Source: Lingula anatina
Lineage: Eukaryota > Brachiopoda > Lingulata > Lingulida > Lingulidae
Length of the DNA: 64,000 nt
Direction: 5' to 3'
NCBI RefSeq assembly: GCF_001039355.2
Contig: NW_019775683.1
Span: 180,739-244,738, forward strand
The notes under the pieces were generated by a model that saw nothing but the letters and a program-made list of their open reading frames with translations, made no database searches and was not told the origin of the DNA. Below are positions 46,911 through 58,494 of this stretch, piece by piece. The position numbers and the translations under genes were made by a program. Numbering within the stretch: the stretch's first letter is position 1; each line of letters starts with the position of its first letter.

Positions 46911-48024
46911 TTTTAAACTTAAAACGAAGGTGCCGGCGCTGTATGACGTCATACGAGACTAGAAAACGTGCGAGATTCTGCGGGAGGTGGCTAACCTCTT
47001 AGCAGTAAGGGTGAAAATATCTGCCCTTGGAGTGTCATCTCAGTAAAAGGATCAAGCAGAATATGGTGAATATATATCTACGTTCTTGGGAGCAAACAAC
47101 CCGAAAAATAGCCGTGGGTGAATTCTGCCAGCTTCTACTCTTTGCCGCGCCGCATACTCTAGTCTGCTATTATTTCTGAAACCACTCTCCTGACCTCCTC
47201 TGTGTTTGTGTTTTCGAAAATTTCACAAAGCTGCTAGTCGTAAACATTTGCATTTTGACTTGCACATGTGCCAAGGTAGACGAGGGCAATTTATCAAACT
47301 GCAGTGTCATAAAGAATAACCCGTATGTGTGTTTTGTCTAACTTGCATACAGCGTAGAAAATTGAGGCGTCCCTTGACAGTTATGCCACTTTAAAAGATA
47401 AAACAATCATTACGATTCTCATCTAAGCAATATCTATTTAGAAAAATGGAATCGCGTTACCCGTGATATGCTGCGTTGAAAGTAATTAAAGCACACAAGT
47501 AAGGCAATTGATAAGAATGAGCAAATGTGATTCTTTTTTCGTATAATGATTAAGCAATTCAAATAAATGAAAGATGAAGTATAGAGAGTCGATTAGTCTT
47601 TAACGCTAGCTTGGCCACTGCCTCTACCTTCAACAATTCTGGAAGTATCAAATGAAAGCAATTAAATCACCATATTTTGTTATTAATGGTAGCAGCTGTC
47701 TAATTAGGCCCCCAGGTGTCACGAAATGAACTGACAATTATACACACAATACATAGCACAGATTAGATAGAATGTTCTTTCAGTTTATACGAGTTATTTG
47801 GTAATGGTGTTGACGTTATAAATACAAGTTTCAGCAAATCCAGTCCTGTGTATCAGTACATTATATATTATATGGATTAAGCACTTTTTTCTGTGCACCT
47901 GCATTGGACACAAAACTTCAGAACTTTTCCTTGGGGAGGGGGGGGGGAGTCACAAAAATAAAGTAGCTCCGCCCCGGCCTGATCCGGCCCCGTTCGCCAA
48001 TTATTAAATGCAAGACAAGGTTAA

Positions 48025-48330
48025 TTTATCTGTAAGCTTTGGGGTGCAGGGATTAAATATTTGCTTGGTTTGAGTTGGTTTCAAGATGGTTTGAATTGTT
48101 ATACTGTTTTTGAAGAAGAGGAAAGGGTGGCACATGGCCCACTGGGACCCAGAATTGCCGTGGAACTTTGTCAATTCGAAGACTCAGCGAGCAGAACCTT
48201 GAGGATGCGTTCAATTGAGCGCGATAGCGATCGGGCTGAGATTATCCCTTTAAGCCCTTTCTTAAAAATGGCTCGGTGGCGAAACCTGGACGATGCAGAC
48301 GATGACCCAGCACCATTATCTGTTCCCTGA
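48025..48330 (+). CDS. Weak candidate exon, unknown protein
   Basis: An open frame of about 101 codons starts after an in-frame TAA and ends in TGA at 48328-48330. A possible acceptor 'ggtgcag' lies at 48044-48049 but lacks a polypyrimidine tract. The C-terminal part is acidic and mixed (for example RTLRMRSIERDSDRAEI and ARWRNLDDADDDP) and looks less like chance than most frames here. No domain is recognised. Confidence 0.15.
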   Translation, partial: FICKLWGAGIKYLLGLSWFQDGLNCYTVFEEEERVAHGPLGPRIAVELCQFEDSASRTLRMRSIERDSDRAEIIPLSPFLKMARWRNLDDADDDPAPLSVP

Positions 48331-48824
48331 TAACGGTATAGCCTTTCAGGACAGCGCGGACTCCCTGATAATTATAGTTCTATCTAATGACCAGGGGAAA
48401 CTTTATTGAATAATGCACTTTGTAATCTCTTAGCTTCGTAAATGTTGGTGCCTATTCACATACAGTGGCTCTGCAGTTTGAATATGTTGCAAGATCACAA
48501 GCTGCTATCAGATGTATGGATATCCTAATATTGAAATACTTCTTTTGATTTATTTTCAAAAGGATTAGGCATTTTGCAGTTTGTGGACCAACAAAATTGA
48601 CCCTTCCTCTCAAGGGTATTCTGTGGAACATAAGGCGTTACTTTTGGCATTTGGCAAAACTACTGTAGGTATATCAGAACCGTATTTCCTCTTTTTTTAG
48701 CAAGGCCCTAAAGTCACCATTTTGGTTTTGCAACTGGGGGGGGGGGTTGGTATCAATATCACATCTAATCAAATTCAACATATTTTTACATTTGAAGACC
48801 TGTATAGTTGTAGAAGATGTAAGC

Positions 48825-49524
48825 AGAAATGACCAGTGATCAAAGAGCATTTTACAGATAATCTTTCCTGTTAGACATCCCCCGATTGGCACGCTATGAG
48901 AACCTCGCCAAAAGGAATACAGCGTTGCGCCAAGTTTGCGGAAACTTAAACCTGGAATAGAGGGCAAATCGGTTTTCTGCAAGGAAATTACGCTGCCTCG
49001 TGGTTTGAAAGCTGTCTTCTTGTAATTACTTCTTTGATAAAAGTCCCTGGTTTCAAACTAGCCGGAAACCAATCCACAAGAAGTGATGTATTGTTGCTGC
49101 ATCTTGCATCACTCAGCTGTTTTTTAGCCATTAACACTTACTACATTTCATCAAAGGTGATTGCGTGATCATGCTATGCACCACGCACGAGAGAATATCC
49201 CTTTAACATTTAGCTTTTTGTGATATTTATTCGCTTTACGATGAATTTCAAACTACCTTGTTTCGGTCAACATTTAGCCTTGTGTGAACGTTTCCAATTA
49301 AGCTTTTGGTGCTCCAATCCACTAACATATCGCTTTTCAATGCGGAACTTTCAAAGCACTGAGGCTTAGGGCAAAACTACACCTTGCTGACTGTAATCAG
49401 CCTTGTGATCTAAGAAAATTTCTCAGCCTAATAATTTTGTTGAAAGCTTGCGTCTCGTATGAAAATTTCGCTTTAATCTGCATTTCAATCATTGTGCCCA
49501 ACTATCAGCCAGGCACAACATACA
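48825..49524. repeat. Near-identical 700-bp copy 1 (probable assembly duplication)
   Basis: It matches 49539-50238 at a constant offset of 714 bases with a few substitutions (for example 'gccggaaaccaatcc' versus 'gccggaaactaatcc', and 'cattgtgcccaac' versus 'cattgcgcctaac'). It ends exactly at the N at 49525. Confidence 0.9.
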
Positions 49525-49525
49525 N
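49525..49525. other. Single-base assembly gap (N)
   Basis: One N at the end of copy 1. Thirteen unmatched bases (tatgggccatggt) follow before copy 2 begins, consistent with a poor-quality contig tip. Confidence 0.95.
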
Positions 49526-49538
49526 TATGGGCCATGGT

Positions 49539-50238
49539 AGAAATGACCAGTGATCAAAGAGCATTTTACAGATAATCTTTCCTGTTAGACATCCCCCGAT
49601 TGGCACGCTATGAGAACCTCGCCAAAAGGAATACAGCGTTGCGCCAAGTTTGCGGAAACTTAAACCTGGAATAGAGGGCAAATCGGTTTTCTGCAAGGAA
49701 ATTACGCTGCCTCGTGGTTTGAAAGCTGTCTTCTTGTAATTACTTCTTTGATAAAAGTCCCTGGTTTCAAACTAGCCGGAAACTAATCCACAAGAAGTGA
49801 TGTATTGTTGCTGCATCTTGCATCACTCAGCTGTTTTTTAGCCATTAACACTTACTACATTTCATCAAAGGTGATTGCGTGATCATGCTATGCACCATGC
49901 ACGAGAGAATATCCCTTTAACATTTAGCTTTTTGTGATATTTATTCGCTTTACGATGAATTTCAAACTACCTTGTTTCGGTCAACATTTAGCCTTGTGTG
50001 AACGTTTCCAATTAAGCTTTTGGTGCTCCAATCCACTAACATATCGCTTTTCAATGCGGAACTTTCAAAGCACTGAGGCTTAGGGCAAAACTACACCTTG
50101 CTGACTGTAATCAGCCTTGTGATCTAAGAAAATTTCTCAGCCTAATAATTTTGTTGAAAGCTTGCGTCTCGTATGAAAATTTCGCTTTAATCTGCATTTC
50201 AATCATTGCGCCTAACTATCAGCCAGGCACAACATACA
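49539..50238. repeat. Near-identical 700-bp copy 2 (probable assembly duplication)
   Basis: Second copy of 48825-49524, continuing into unique sequence ('tgtgcatgcgcgaatg'). No gene is recognised in either copy. Confidence 0.9.
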
Positions 50239-53200
50239 ATGTGCATGCGCGAATGAAAAATTCGCCAGAAGGCATAAAGAATATAGGAATATTATCGGGA
50301 TATATGTGAATCGTTTATATACATCAGTATCGTACACTTTTGAACTGTAATATTTTCGTTATGATTCTGATCGTGGTGGTATCTCACAACGCCTATAGCG
50401 ACCCGCCAAGTTTTGTCACAGACGATTTTGGAGCTCTGGTACAATGTACAGCAACCTACTTGGCAATCTCCCAGACCCTTAAAGTTATCTCTGCTGTATG
50501 TGAAATCGAAAATACATTTTTCATCTGGTTTATTGATATCTTTACTTGCTGCCTACCTTTGAGAGGAAATGATGTAAAACGGAAACGCAGCAACCAGTTG
50601 CTTTAGTCTGGCAGACGATGCCAAGGACAAGCAATGAGTTCGTTAGCGCCACACAGGTCAAAATTTTTCACAAATAGTCCGAAGTTTTAGACCTTATTTG
50701 AGACTTCTGTTATCAGAATGCCGACTTTGTAAAGTTGACTTTACGACATCAGTAGATATTACATATAAGCCGCATAAACGAAAGATCGACCCACATGTTA
50801 AGACTGAGTAACTACTTTAATTAAGCGTACATTAGGCCCAGCGCACGCAACGTGACGCAGGCTGAGTTGCTGATTCGAGTTTTGTGCCATTAGTATTTTG
50901 TGATTCAACACCCATTGCAAGAGCATACTGAAGGGTTATCAATGGCGGGAACACCGGTCTCGCGGGATTGAAATTAGAGCCAGAAGTAGACAATTGCAAT
51001 GTGCGTGATCGAGACTAAAGCAATGGTCGCTTCTTGGCGGATAAAGCATTTTCTAAAATGGGTGGGGTGAAGGATGAAAAAGATAACACGGGATGCAAGA
51101 ATAGTTTTACTGTAATATATGACGCACAGTGCTTCACATGATATACACTTTTGGGAGAGGTAATACTTATAGCAGTTAATGGAGCTTCACGGAGGGTTCT
51201 GGGGCGTGTGGTCCACTCTGTTCCTTAGACCCGCCACTGCAATTTAATTACCTTGATTAAAAGCGGTAAAGTTCATGGAGGGTACTTAAGCAGACGATTA
51301 CTTCAGTCGCTGGTGCTGAGTACCACACCGGTTACTCATGTTCACAGTTGGCAGCACGTGCTCATATATCTCTGGCAACTTGGCAGAGACGCTTCAAATG
51401 CATGCATGACACAAGCGTAGCGAACACTACGGTAATCACACAAGAATAAATAATTAGTTTTCGTCCACGAGGAATCCTGTGGGGAGTTCTTCAGTTGATA
51501 CGCTAATAACGGTCTCTGTCTTAGATGGCAGATAAATCATTTTGTTCATCCAGACCCGGGTAATTACTGGGATAAAAAGTGATTTTGATAATCATTTTAT
51601 ACAAATATCCGCTGGTGGATTGTCATAGAAGAATTGATGCCTTATTTTATAAGTAGATGATTTCGTATTTTGACGTGGAACACTGTGCCCAAGGTCATGC
51701 ATCAGATTATAATTTTGCACCATGTAAATTATGCCAGTTAAACGTAACATGTATCGAAACACATGCAACCACTACTTCCAAAAAGTATCCACACAAGTTC
51801 CCTTTGATTTGTGTCCAGTAATGTTTCCCCCTAAGCAAAGGACATCACATTTGTGCTATGTATTCAAAAGTTAAAATATTAGAAAAACTAAAGCATGGCT
51901 AAGTGCACATCTCCGATAGAGTGCACAATTACTCAAGCCAACCCACTCCATGAGAGTGTTGTGTGAGCTAACAATGACGTATTGGAATACATATCTTTAG
52001 TTTAGCTGTTGCTGGAAGGTACTATGGTAAAATGAAATTGACAAATTTATTATCGTGATTGTACAAAATAAACATATACATATACAATTTAAATAAAAAT
52101 ATAACTTTATAAATAACGACCCAGCCCTTTGGACTTACCAGGTCACCAATTTTGTATTTAGTTATACAACAGTTCATTTATGACCTGGAAGTGGATGAAG
52201 AGAAACACCCCTTTACCTCTGGGAGAGTATGTGACGATCAGACGAGTTTACTCTTCAACGGCCGCCAAGTCAAAACACAATTGTTCATTTTTACCATTTC
52301 AGTCCATTTTTCTGAGATCCTCAAAAGCTGACCAATTATATAATTATGAAACTCCTGTTTCACTTCCTGACTATTACAAGAGAAGTCTATTTCTAATATT
52401 TCTTATCAGCTTTTTATCTTGCTTTCGATAAGATATGACAAAAATAACAGTTTTGGCAATCCGTTTATCCCCCATTTTTTTCTTACCCAATGTGGACGAT
52501 TTTAGAAACCTTTAAAGAAAATCGACTGTTATCATCAAACATCTAAAAAGTTAGTACTCCATATTCCATCATATTCCTTTGACATTCAATTAGCAAGGAA
52601 ATGCAAATGGGAGAACGATGACAAATGACATTAATTTTGAATAATTCCATCAACCGGAATAAAAATTGGATGAAGAAAGCAAAATTGAAATCCCCTATCA
52701 CAAAATATGTACGCTGTTATATAAATATTTTAAGGAAGTGCAACATTATGGCATAAACTGCATACTATTTTATGTTGAATTCATTAAATAAAATGCCAGT
52801 GGCTCTCAATAGAAATCCATAAGTTAAATAATTGTCATTAAGCGTTTGCAGGCCCTTGGAATGTGGTCTTGCGTCTGCATGTACCGATCTCTATATATCC
52901 AAACTATTATCGCACACAATTGGCAATATCTCAATGTAAGAAAAGGTCACGCAGAAGCATTTTTGAACAAGACACGTCTAAATTCATGAAAAGGGCGATT
53001 GGTAATCTCTGGATTGTGATCCAGCGGATCTCCATAACTGTCACTAGAATCCTCAGAGGAGAGATGTTTTAACTGTGCTATGAATGTCAGGTTAAGTTCG
53101 TAAAGGCATTACCTTGACGCGGGTCAAAATGGGGGGGAGGGGGGGGGGTCAACTAAGAGATAGGGCGATTTAAAAAGTATGTCAAGTATCGACCCAGAAA

Positions 53201-54871
53201 ACTGATTAATCACACTTTCTAGGTGATCACCGGTGAGGCTACAATAAGTTTAATTTCCCTTCTGAATCTTTTTTTTTTTTTTTGCAATGGTAGTCACCTT
53301 CTTGATATCAATTCCACTGCCGAAGTAGCCTCAACTACTGTATATTGAAGTATATGGAGACATTCCTAAAGAAATTTAGAACTAATTTTTAAAACCGCCT
53401 CAAACATCTGCGATACCTCCCCCGTTGCCAAATATTCACAGGCCGGTGAATTATTAATAGGTGCCCGTTTACTATATTTTAGCACAACGTTAAGCCCTTC
53501 AACTGCACGGTTTTACTCCGCAGTTATTTCATTATGTATTGGTAATGTTTTTTGCTTAAATGTTTTCCCCGGACCCTTGCTCTTTAATAGGCGTCATAAA
53601 AGAGATATCGACAGATTTATCAGGCCACCGAACAGAAACTGCCAGGCAACCTTTGGAGAAAGTTGAAATACAAAATTAAGATTGAAGGCTGTACAAAAGT
53701 GAAAATATGCAAATGTGTTTGCACGCTCAGATAACAGTTAGGTAGTGTTTTGGATGCCAATGTGGTTCACACATTTTAAGTTTCACCTGGATTTTACGAT
53801 TTAAAGTATGTTAGCAGACAGATAAAAAGATGGGGTTGAGCAGCTGAAAACACCATGAATTGCCAAAGAAAATTCGTATCAGCTGATAAGTATTGAAGAA
53901 GGCACTCTGACAGTTTTATGTGCAGTTTCAAGAAGCTCCATACATGTCTCACACCTAAAGGACTTTTATAGCCATTATAACAATTGCGAACATGTATATA
54001 TATTTCCACAGTTCTCTTTCTAATCACACAACCAACAGACGTATACGACGCGTGGGTTTCCTTTCACCAATTATCAAGAAATTGCTTTGTTTATACCTTT
54101 CAAGTGAAGATAAAACATCAATTTCTTTCCCTAATGCTTTATTAAGCAAGGGTTCATACGTTTTTCATCTGGGATTTCGGCACTTCACACCTTCTTGAAA
54201 GCTCATCACATTAATCAAGAGAGAGGCGTGGAATGCAATAAATATCTGGTTATGTATCTTATGGACGTTATGGCGTTCATTTAATCACCCTCTCAGAGGA
54301 AAACGTGCGACTTATGATCTATGATGTTTTATCTTATGCCAAAAAATCACAATGTGCTTCATGATCTGTTAAATTTCGTTTTGTAATGTACAATGTACGC
54401 GAACAATGTACGCAGATCATCTCAATATATTTTTTGTTTACAAGGGAATAGATGATGTAAGATTCGTGTTCATTGTTCATTACGTAACACCTGTTTAAGA
54501 TCTATTCAGTTTTATGCGTGTTTTACCGAGTACCGTTTTCTCTGCGCTTTAAACGGAACCACAATTTGTATACCAATTGCAACAATACTGTCATTAAAAA
54601 TTTGCCATCTGCTTCATAAGATTTTTTTATCTAAACTGGTGCCAAAGGTAAAACAATGTTTAATATATCTATCTTTATTGTCATGATCCGCATATGCCAA
54701 TTATGTTAAAATGTGCTAAAACAAACTGCAACTGATGACATCCTGTCTTCTTGCATACATCGTTAAGTTATGATTTATCCATTACGGACGTTAGGCCTAT
54801 AACATAAACGTTTTGAGTTTGGATTGTCTTTGTAGGAAAACACTTTCTTTATAATTTGTTTATTTTATTCA

Positions 54872-54876
<5 letters not shown>
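50239..54876 (+). other. Further intron-like, gene-free sequence
   Basis: No coding exon is supportable. Frames at 50340-50606 and 52180-52431 (+) have hydrophobic stretches but neither TM6/TM7 motifs nor clear splice signals. A fragment 'tagacccgccactg' at about 51226-51239 resembles a hAT-like MITE terminus. A G-rich patch lies at about 53128-53149 and a poly-T run at about 53270-53283. Confidence 0.5.

Positions 54877-54904
<28 letters not shown>
54877..54904. repeat. (GT)n microsatellite
   Basis: About 28 bases of pure GT repeat. Confidence 0.95.
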
Positions 54905-56288
54905 ACACAGTTCTTTTCCCTTTCAATAAATTATCCGATGGAAAATGTGTGAATTTCTTTCACTTTCACCCTTCCCAACACACTTTCTGTCATATCTGTT
55001 AGACTGACATGGGGATCATACTTGCCATCCCGCACCGAATAATTTTATTACGCACCGTGGTCATAAAAACGAAATGAGTGCGGAGCTTTGGGGGTACCAG
55101 TACTGCAACAGTAAACTACATCGATATAAAAAAAGAAACTAGGTTGCTAAAGATACTGACGAAAGTTTCTCAGCTGAATCTGGCCCACTTTGGGATTTGG
55201 CAATCAAGACCATATAATTGTTTCTGTTAACAATTCATTAATTTGATATGTTTTCTTTCTTTCTTTTTTCCTGGGGGAGGGGTCGATTCCAAATCTCAGT
55301 GTTGAAGAGGTAGACCATCTGCTATGCACTTAATCAATTTAACTTTTTCCAGTACAGAAAAATTACACATTTAAATAACCCAAGACAAACTAAAATAATC
55401 AAAAGTCAAGGTGAACATTTTCATTTTAAACGGTTATCAATTCACCAAAAGCCACCAACTCAAATTCCAATGCAGGAACAGGAACTTTCTGATTTTCCAA
55501 AAATCGACTTTCTGAATGTCTCCTTCGACATGCTATTGTTAAATTTAACTAACTGCAGTTTAGACGAGGCTTAATTCACTTAGTCGTCTAAGAATTAATA
55601 GCTTCTGTCGTCCTAATACCCTTACATTTAATAAAAACCGCAGGATATTGGCAATTTCCTCTCACTTCTCTTCTCAAATGTCAAATTAAAAGATATGCGG
55701 TAACAGAAAACGATCTAGACCGGGCGGACAGATTTTAAGGTCAGATAAGTCAAATCCTGTGTTTAAAATTGGATCGGACGGTCACAGTGACCAAATTGCA
55801 TGTCGAAGAAAAGGGTAATAACAGTGGTTATTACAACAAAAATGCAGGCGTTCTTTTGTCAATATCTTGAGAAACGATCGAGTGATACGTAACAAGACTA
55901 AGCTATTGACGGAATTTTTAGTTTTTCCCTGTCGTTTATATAGAATCAACTAGATCAGACAATGAAACAGAAGGGAAAATACGAAAGAAATGTATATCTG
56001 TTCTATCATTTACCTCGCAAGTTCATGAGCTGCATTACTTGGAAAAGCCATTAAGAGCAACGCTTTTTTATATCTTATTCGCTTTAAACCCTGCGCTGGA
56101 GATCGTTCACCCACGTCCATACATTATTCAAGAACTGAGGTAGTTATTTCAGACACCTTAAGAGAGAGCATGCAGTGCCACAATATCGACATTCACACAC
56201 TTTAAATCTGTGTTACATTTGCCGTGCAATATGCCCGTACTATACAGTGCCATATATGTATACCGCCGGTATGTTCGTGTGGCTGTAC
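54905..56288. other. Gene-free stretch
   Basis: No gene, RNA or repeat family could be supported in this stretch. Confidence 0.45.

Positions 56289-56322
<34 letters not shown>
56289..56322. repeat. (GA)n microsatellite
   Basis: About 34 bases of GA repeat. The overlapping frames on both strands through it are artefacts. Confidence 0.95.
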
Positions 56323-56324
<2 letters not shown>

Positions 56325-56482
56325 CATTATAAATTGCTGAATTCATTCTCGCAGATGTTGGAACAAAAGAGGTTTTCATACAACTTCAAATGGCATCTCT
56401 CTCATCTTTCTCGGTACTATTGTTCTGGGGCAATTTAATGCAATCTTTCTCTTTCTCAGTCGCTGTAACAGACTGGCTTAAA

Positions 56483-56712
56483 CTCTCTCTCTCTCTCTCT
56501 CTTACCCGTCCCCACGATCTCTCTCTCTCTCTCTCTCTCTCTCTGGCCGCATTTAGAGCAGTGGACTAAGAAGTCTGCAGATCAAATATGGCCGACCCAC
56601 TTGAATTCCACGGGGGATTTATTCAGTGTCTATTTGCGGATTAGACGACAAGCTTTTTAGTTGGTCGCCATATTTGGCCCGTGGACTAGTTAGTCCACTG
56701 ATTTGAATGCGG

Positions 56713-56749
<37 letters not shown>
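56483..56749. repeat. CT microsatellite interrupted by a GGCCGCATT MITE
   Basis: CT tracts at about 56483-56502 and 56519-56544 continue after the MITE at about 56715-56747. The MITE itself (56545-56714, 170 bp) begins GGCCGCATTTAGAGCAGTGG and ends with the inverted counterpart of GGCCGCATTCAAATCAGTGG, so the terminal repeats match at about 22 of 25 positions. It therefore inserted into a pre-existing CT array, which hides any target duplication. It has no coding capacity. Confidence 0.85.
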
Positions 56750-56750
<1 letters not shown>

Positions 56751-58171
56751 GAAATTCTATTTTTCACCTTGATCTTAGTGACATTTCCAGGCCCAGAACG
56801 GATCGTTGACATTTGAGACGGTAATCTGCCATAACGCTTTCAAAGGATACGTGTAAAATGTATTTCATGTCTCTATTACATATATTGATTTTACTTAAAC
56901 GTTTTACCGTCTGTCTTTGAGTGTTGAGTTTTTGTCAAATCGCACCACCAAATTACGCCTTGGAGGGAACCATGTAAATTACGAATGTAAACGTCCGTTT
57001 GTGATCCAAAAGCGACCAATTTACTGCGATAAAATTGAGATATACACCTTTTGCGAACAAAAATTAAATGGCCAAGAACAGTATTAGGATCAAAAGCCAT
57101 TTCAACGCAGGCGACCAAATAAACGTTAAATGGGAAAAATGATGGATAAAACAGAGGGATGTGTGCTTTATTTCCTATTAGAAAAAAAGGGCAATTCGCA
57201 AGAAACCTGCAACAATTCACCATCAGCTGTCGCATGTGGACTGTCATTTCTCCACTGAAACCGACCGACCCACACACAACCCATCATTTCCATTACGTTC
57301 TAAAACTGAAAGAAAAGTAACATCGTGGCCTTATCAGTTTATGCAAAAAAGTACGAAGAGGTTACAAATTGCTCAATTGCATGTCTTTAAAGTTGTAGTT
57401 ATTTTCCTAATACATTTCCATTTGCTCTTTCTGAAGAAGTTCTTGAATTCATCTTGAGTAAGCTGGCTCGGTTGAGAGACTCATTCCAGTACATTAAAAC
57501 GTCTCAAAACATGAAGAGTCCCATCATTTTACCTTTGAATGTATTATTAGAATAATTCAAAATGGCTTTTGCATACTTTGCCCATGCACGGTAAGCTCAT
57601 TCTATCTGCGTATGGCTTAAAAGACTCAATTTCCAAATCCTTTTTTTTGTTTAAAGTGGTGTTATAATTTCGTTGAAATGCACAAAAATCGATCTGGTCT
57701 TCGCTGGCGATGCAATTTCCATCCATTTAGTAAAATGCACCATCTCTACAAGAAATCACTGTCATATATGTGATCAAAATGATCAGCCGCCTGTCAATTA
57801 CAGAACGTAAAATCATGTTTTTGTGTTTTTTCTCTCTCCAGTTTTGGCAGTAATTCTAAATTAGATCTTTATTGGTCTTCCGTAGTGGACATGTCAAACA
57901 TTTGCTAACGTTCGTCTCCAATTTGCATAATTCGCTTCTTTTCCCTTGAGAGTCACATGTCTGTCACCAAAGTGTGTACGGCATCACTTGTTCTATAAAA
58001 TTGTACAAAAACATATACCATAGGGAGTGTAATGGGTCCCCCCCCCCGCTCAACCTTTCTAAAAACAAAATGGTAAATCCAACTTCAATTCCCTATCAGA
58101 AGGGAAAAGACCGATACGGTTTACACTTATAGGAATTATAGGAATACACAGGTAAAGGGCATTTTTTTCAA
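56750..58171. other. Gene-free stretch
   Basis: The longest frame (56891-57277, - strand, 128 codons from a GTG) has no recognisable domain. A C-rich patch lies at about 58040-58048. No exon is supportable. Confidence 0.45.
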
Positions 58172-58278
58172 CCCAGCACACACAGAACGTTTTATAACGC
58201 TACCGTAACGTTACCATATCGTTCTTTGGTTATAATAACGTTATGTTAACGTTATAATAGCGTTCATTGTTTGCTGGG
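58172..58278. repeat. Small AACGTT-rich MITE with CCCAGCA ends
   Basis: CCCAGCACA at the left and TTTGCTGGG at the right are inverted. The interior is built of 'aacgtt', 'ataacg' and 'gttataataacgttatg'-like words that also pair across the centre. At about 107 bp it has no coding capacity. It sits 63 bases upstream of a candidate exon. Confidence 0.65.
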
Positions 58279-58341
58279 AATAGCCGGTGTATATGCATAT
58301 GAGTACCTCCATTACACTACACCACTTTTTTCTTCCTATAG

Positions 58342-58494
58342 ACACGACCCTCTAGCAGATATTACGATCAGCCAGCTAGCACAGTCGGTGCAGCAGACGT
58401 AAAAAAACGTGCTGTACATGACCGGAAGGTCGTGATAAATGACAATGAAAGGTGTCGTTTTTCAGAGCTGCCAGAAGAACTCATCAGTCGCTGA
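58342..58494 (+). CDS. Candidate terminal exon, unknown protein
   Basis: A good acceptor, 'ccacttttttcttcctatag', ends at 58341. The frame opens exactly there, because the TAG of the acceptor is in frame, and runs 50 codons to TGA at 58492-58494. It encodes a hydrophilic segment including RYYDQPASTVGAADVKKR and RKVVINDNERCRFSELPEEL. It is on the receptor strand, but no TM6-TM7 exon was seen upstream, so linkage to the receptor is unproven. It may belong to another gene, be an alternative terminal exon, or be chance. Confidence 0.28.
   Translation, partial: TRPSSRYYDQPASTVGAADVKKRAVHDRKVVINDNERCRFSELPEELISR

Larger units (their letters stand above)
44441..48824 (+). other. First part of the receptor intron
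   Basis: It begins with the consensus donor GTAGGTGATA. Read-through would add VGDKHC and a stop at 44459-44461. The interval holds an ATT microsatellite at about 44476-44501, CT tracts at about 45579-45607 and 45648-45682, and the inverted-repeat element at 46565-46910. No exon with a TM6/TM7 signature (NPxxY) was found by eye. Confidence 0.6.

Noticed and set aside
49313-49360. NPLTYRFSMRNF, which looks like a GPCR TM7/helix-8 motif
   Set aside because: The upstream frame has no TM6 or TM7 hydrophobic pattern, and the sequence lies in the duplicated assembly segment without splice signals.
50340-50606. 88-codon frame with hydrophobic stretches considered as the missing TM6-TM7 exon
   Set aside because: No aligned motif (no NPxxY and no CWxP-like word) and no acceptor in the right phase.
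56891-57277. 128-codon - strand frame
   Set aside because: Starts at GTG, has no recognisable domain and no splice signals; this length can occur by chance in the window.
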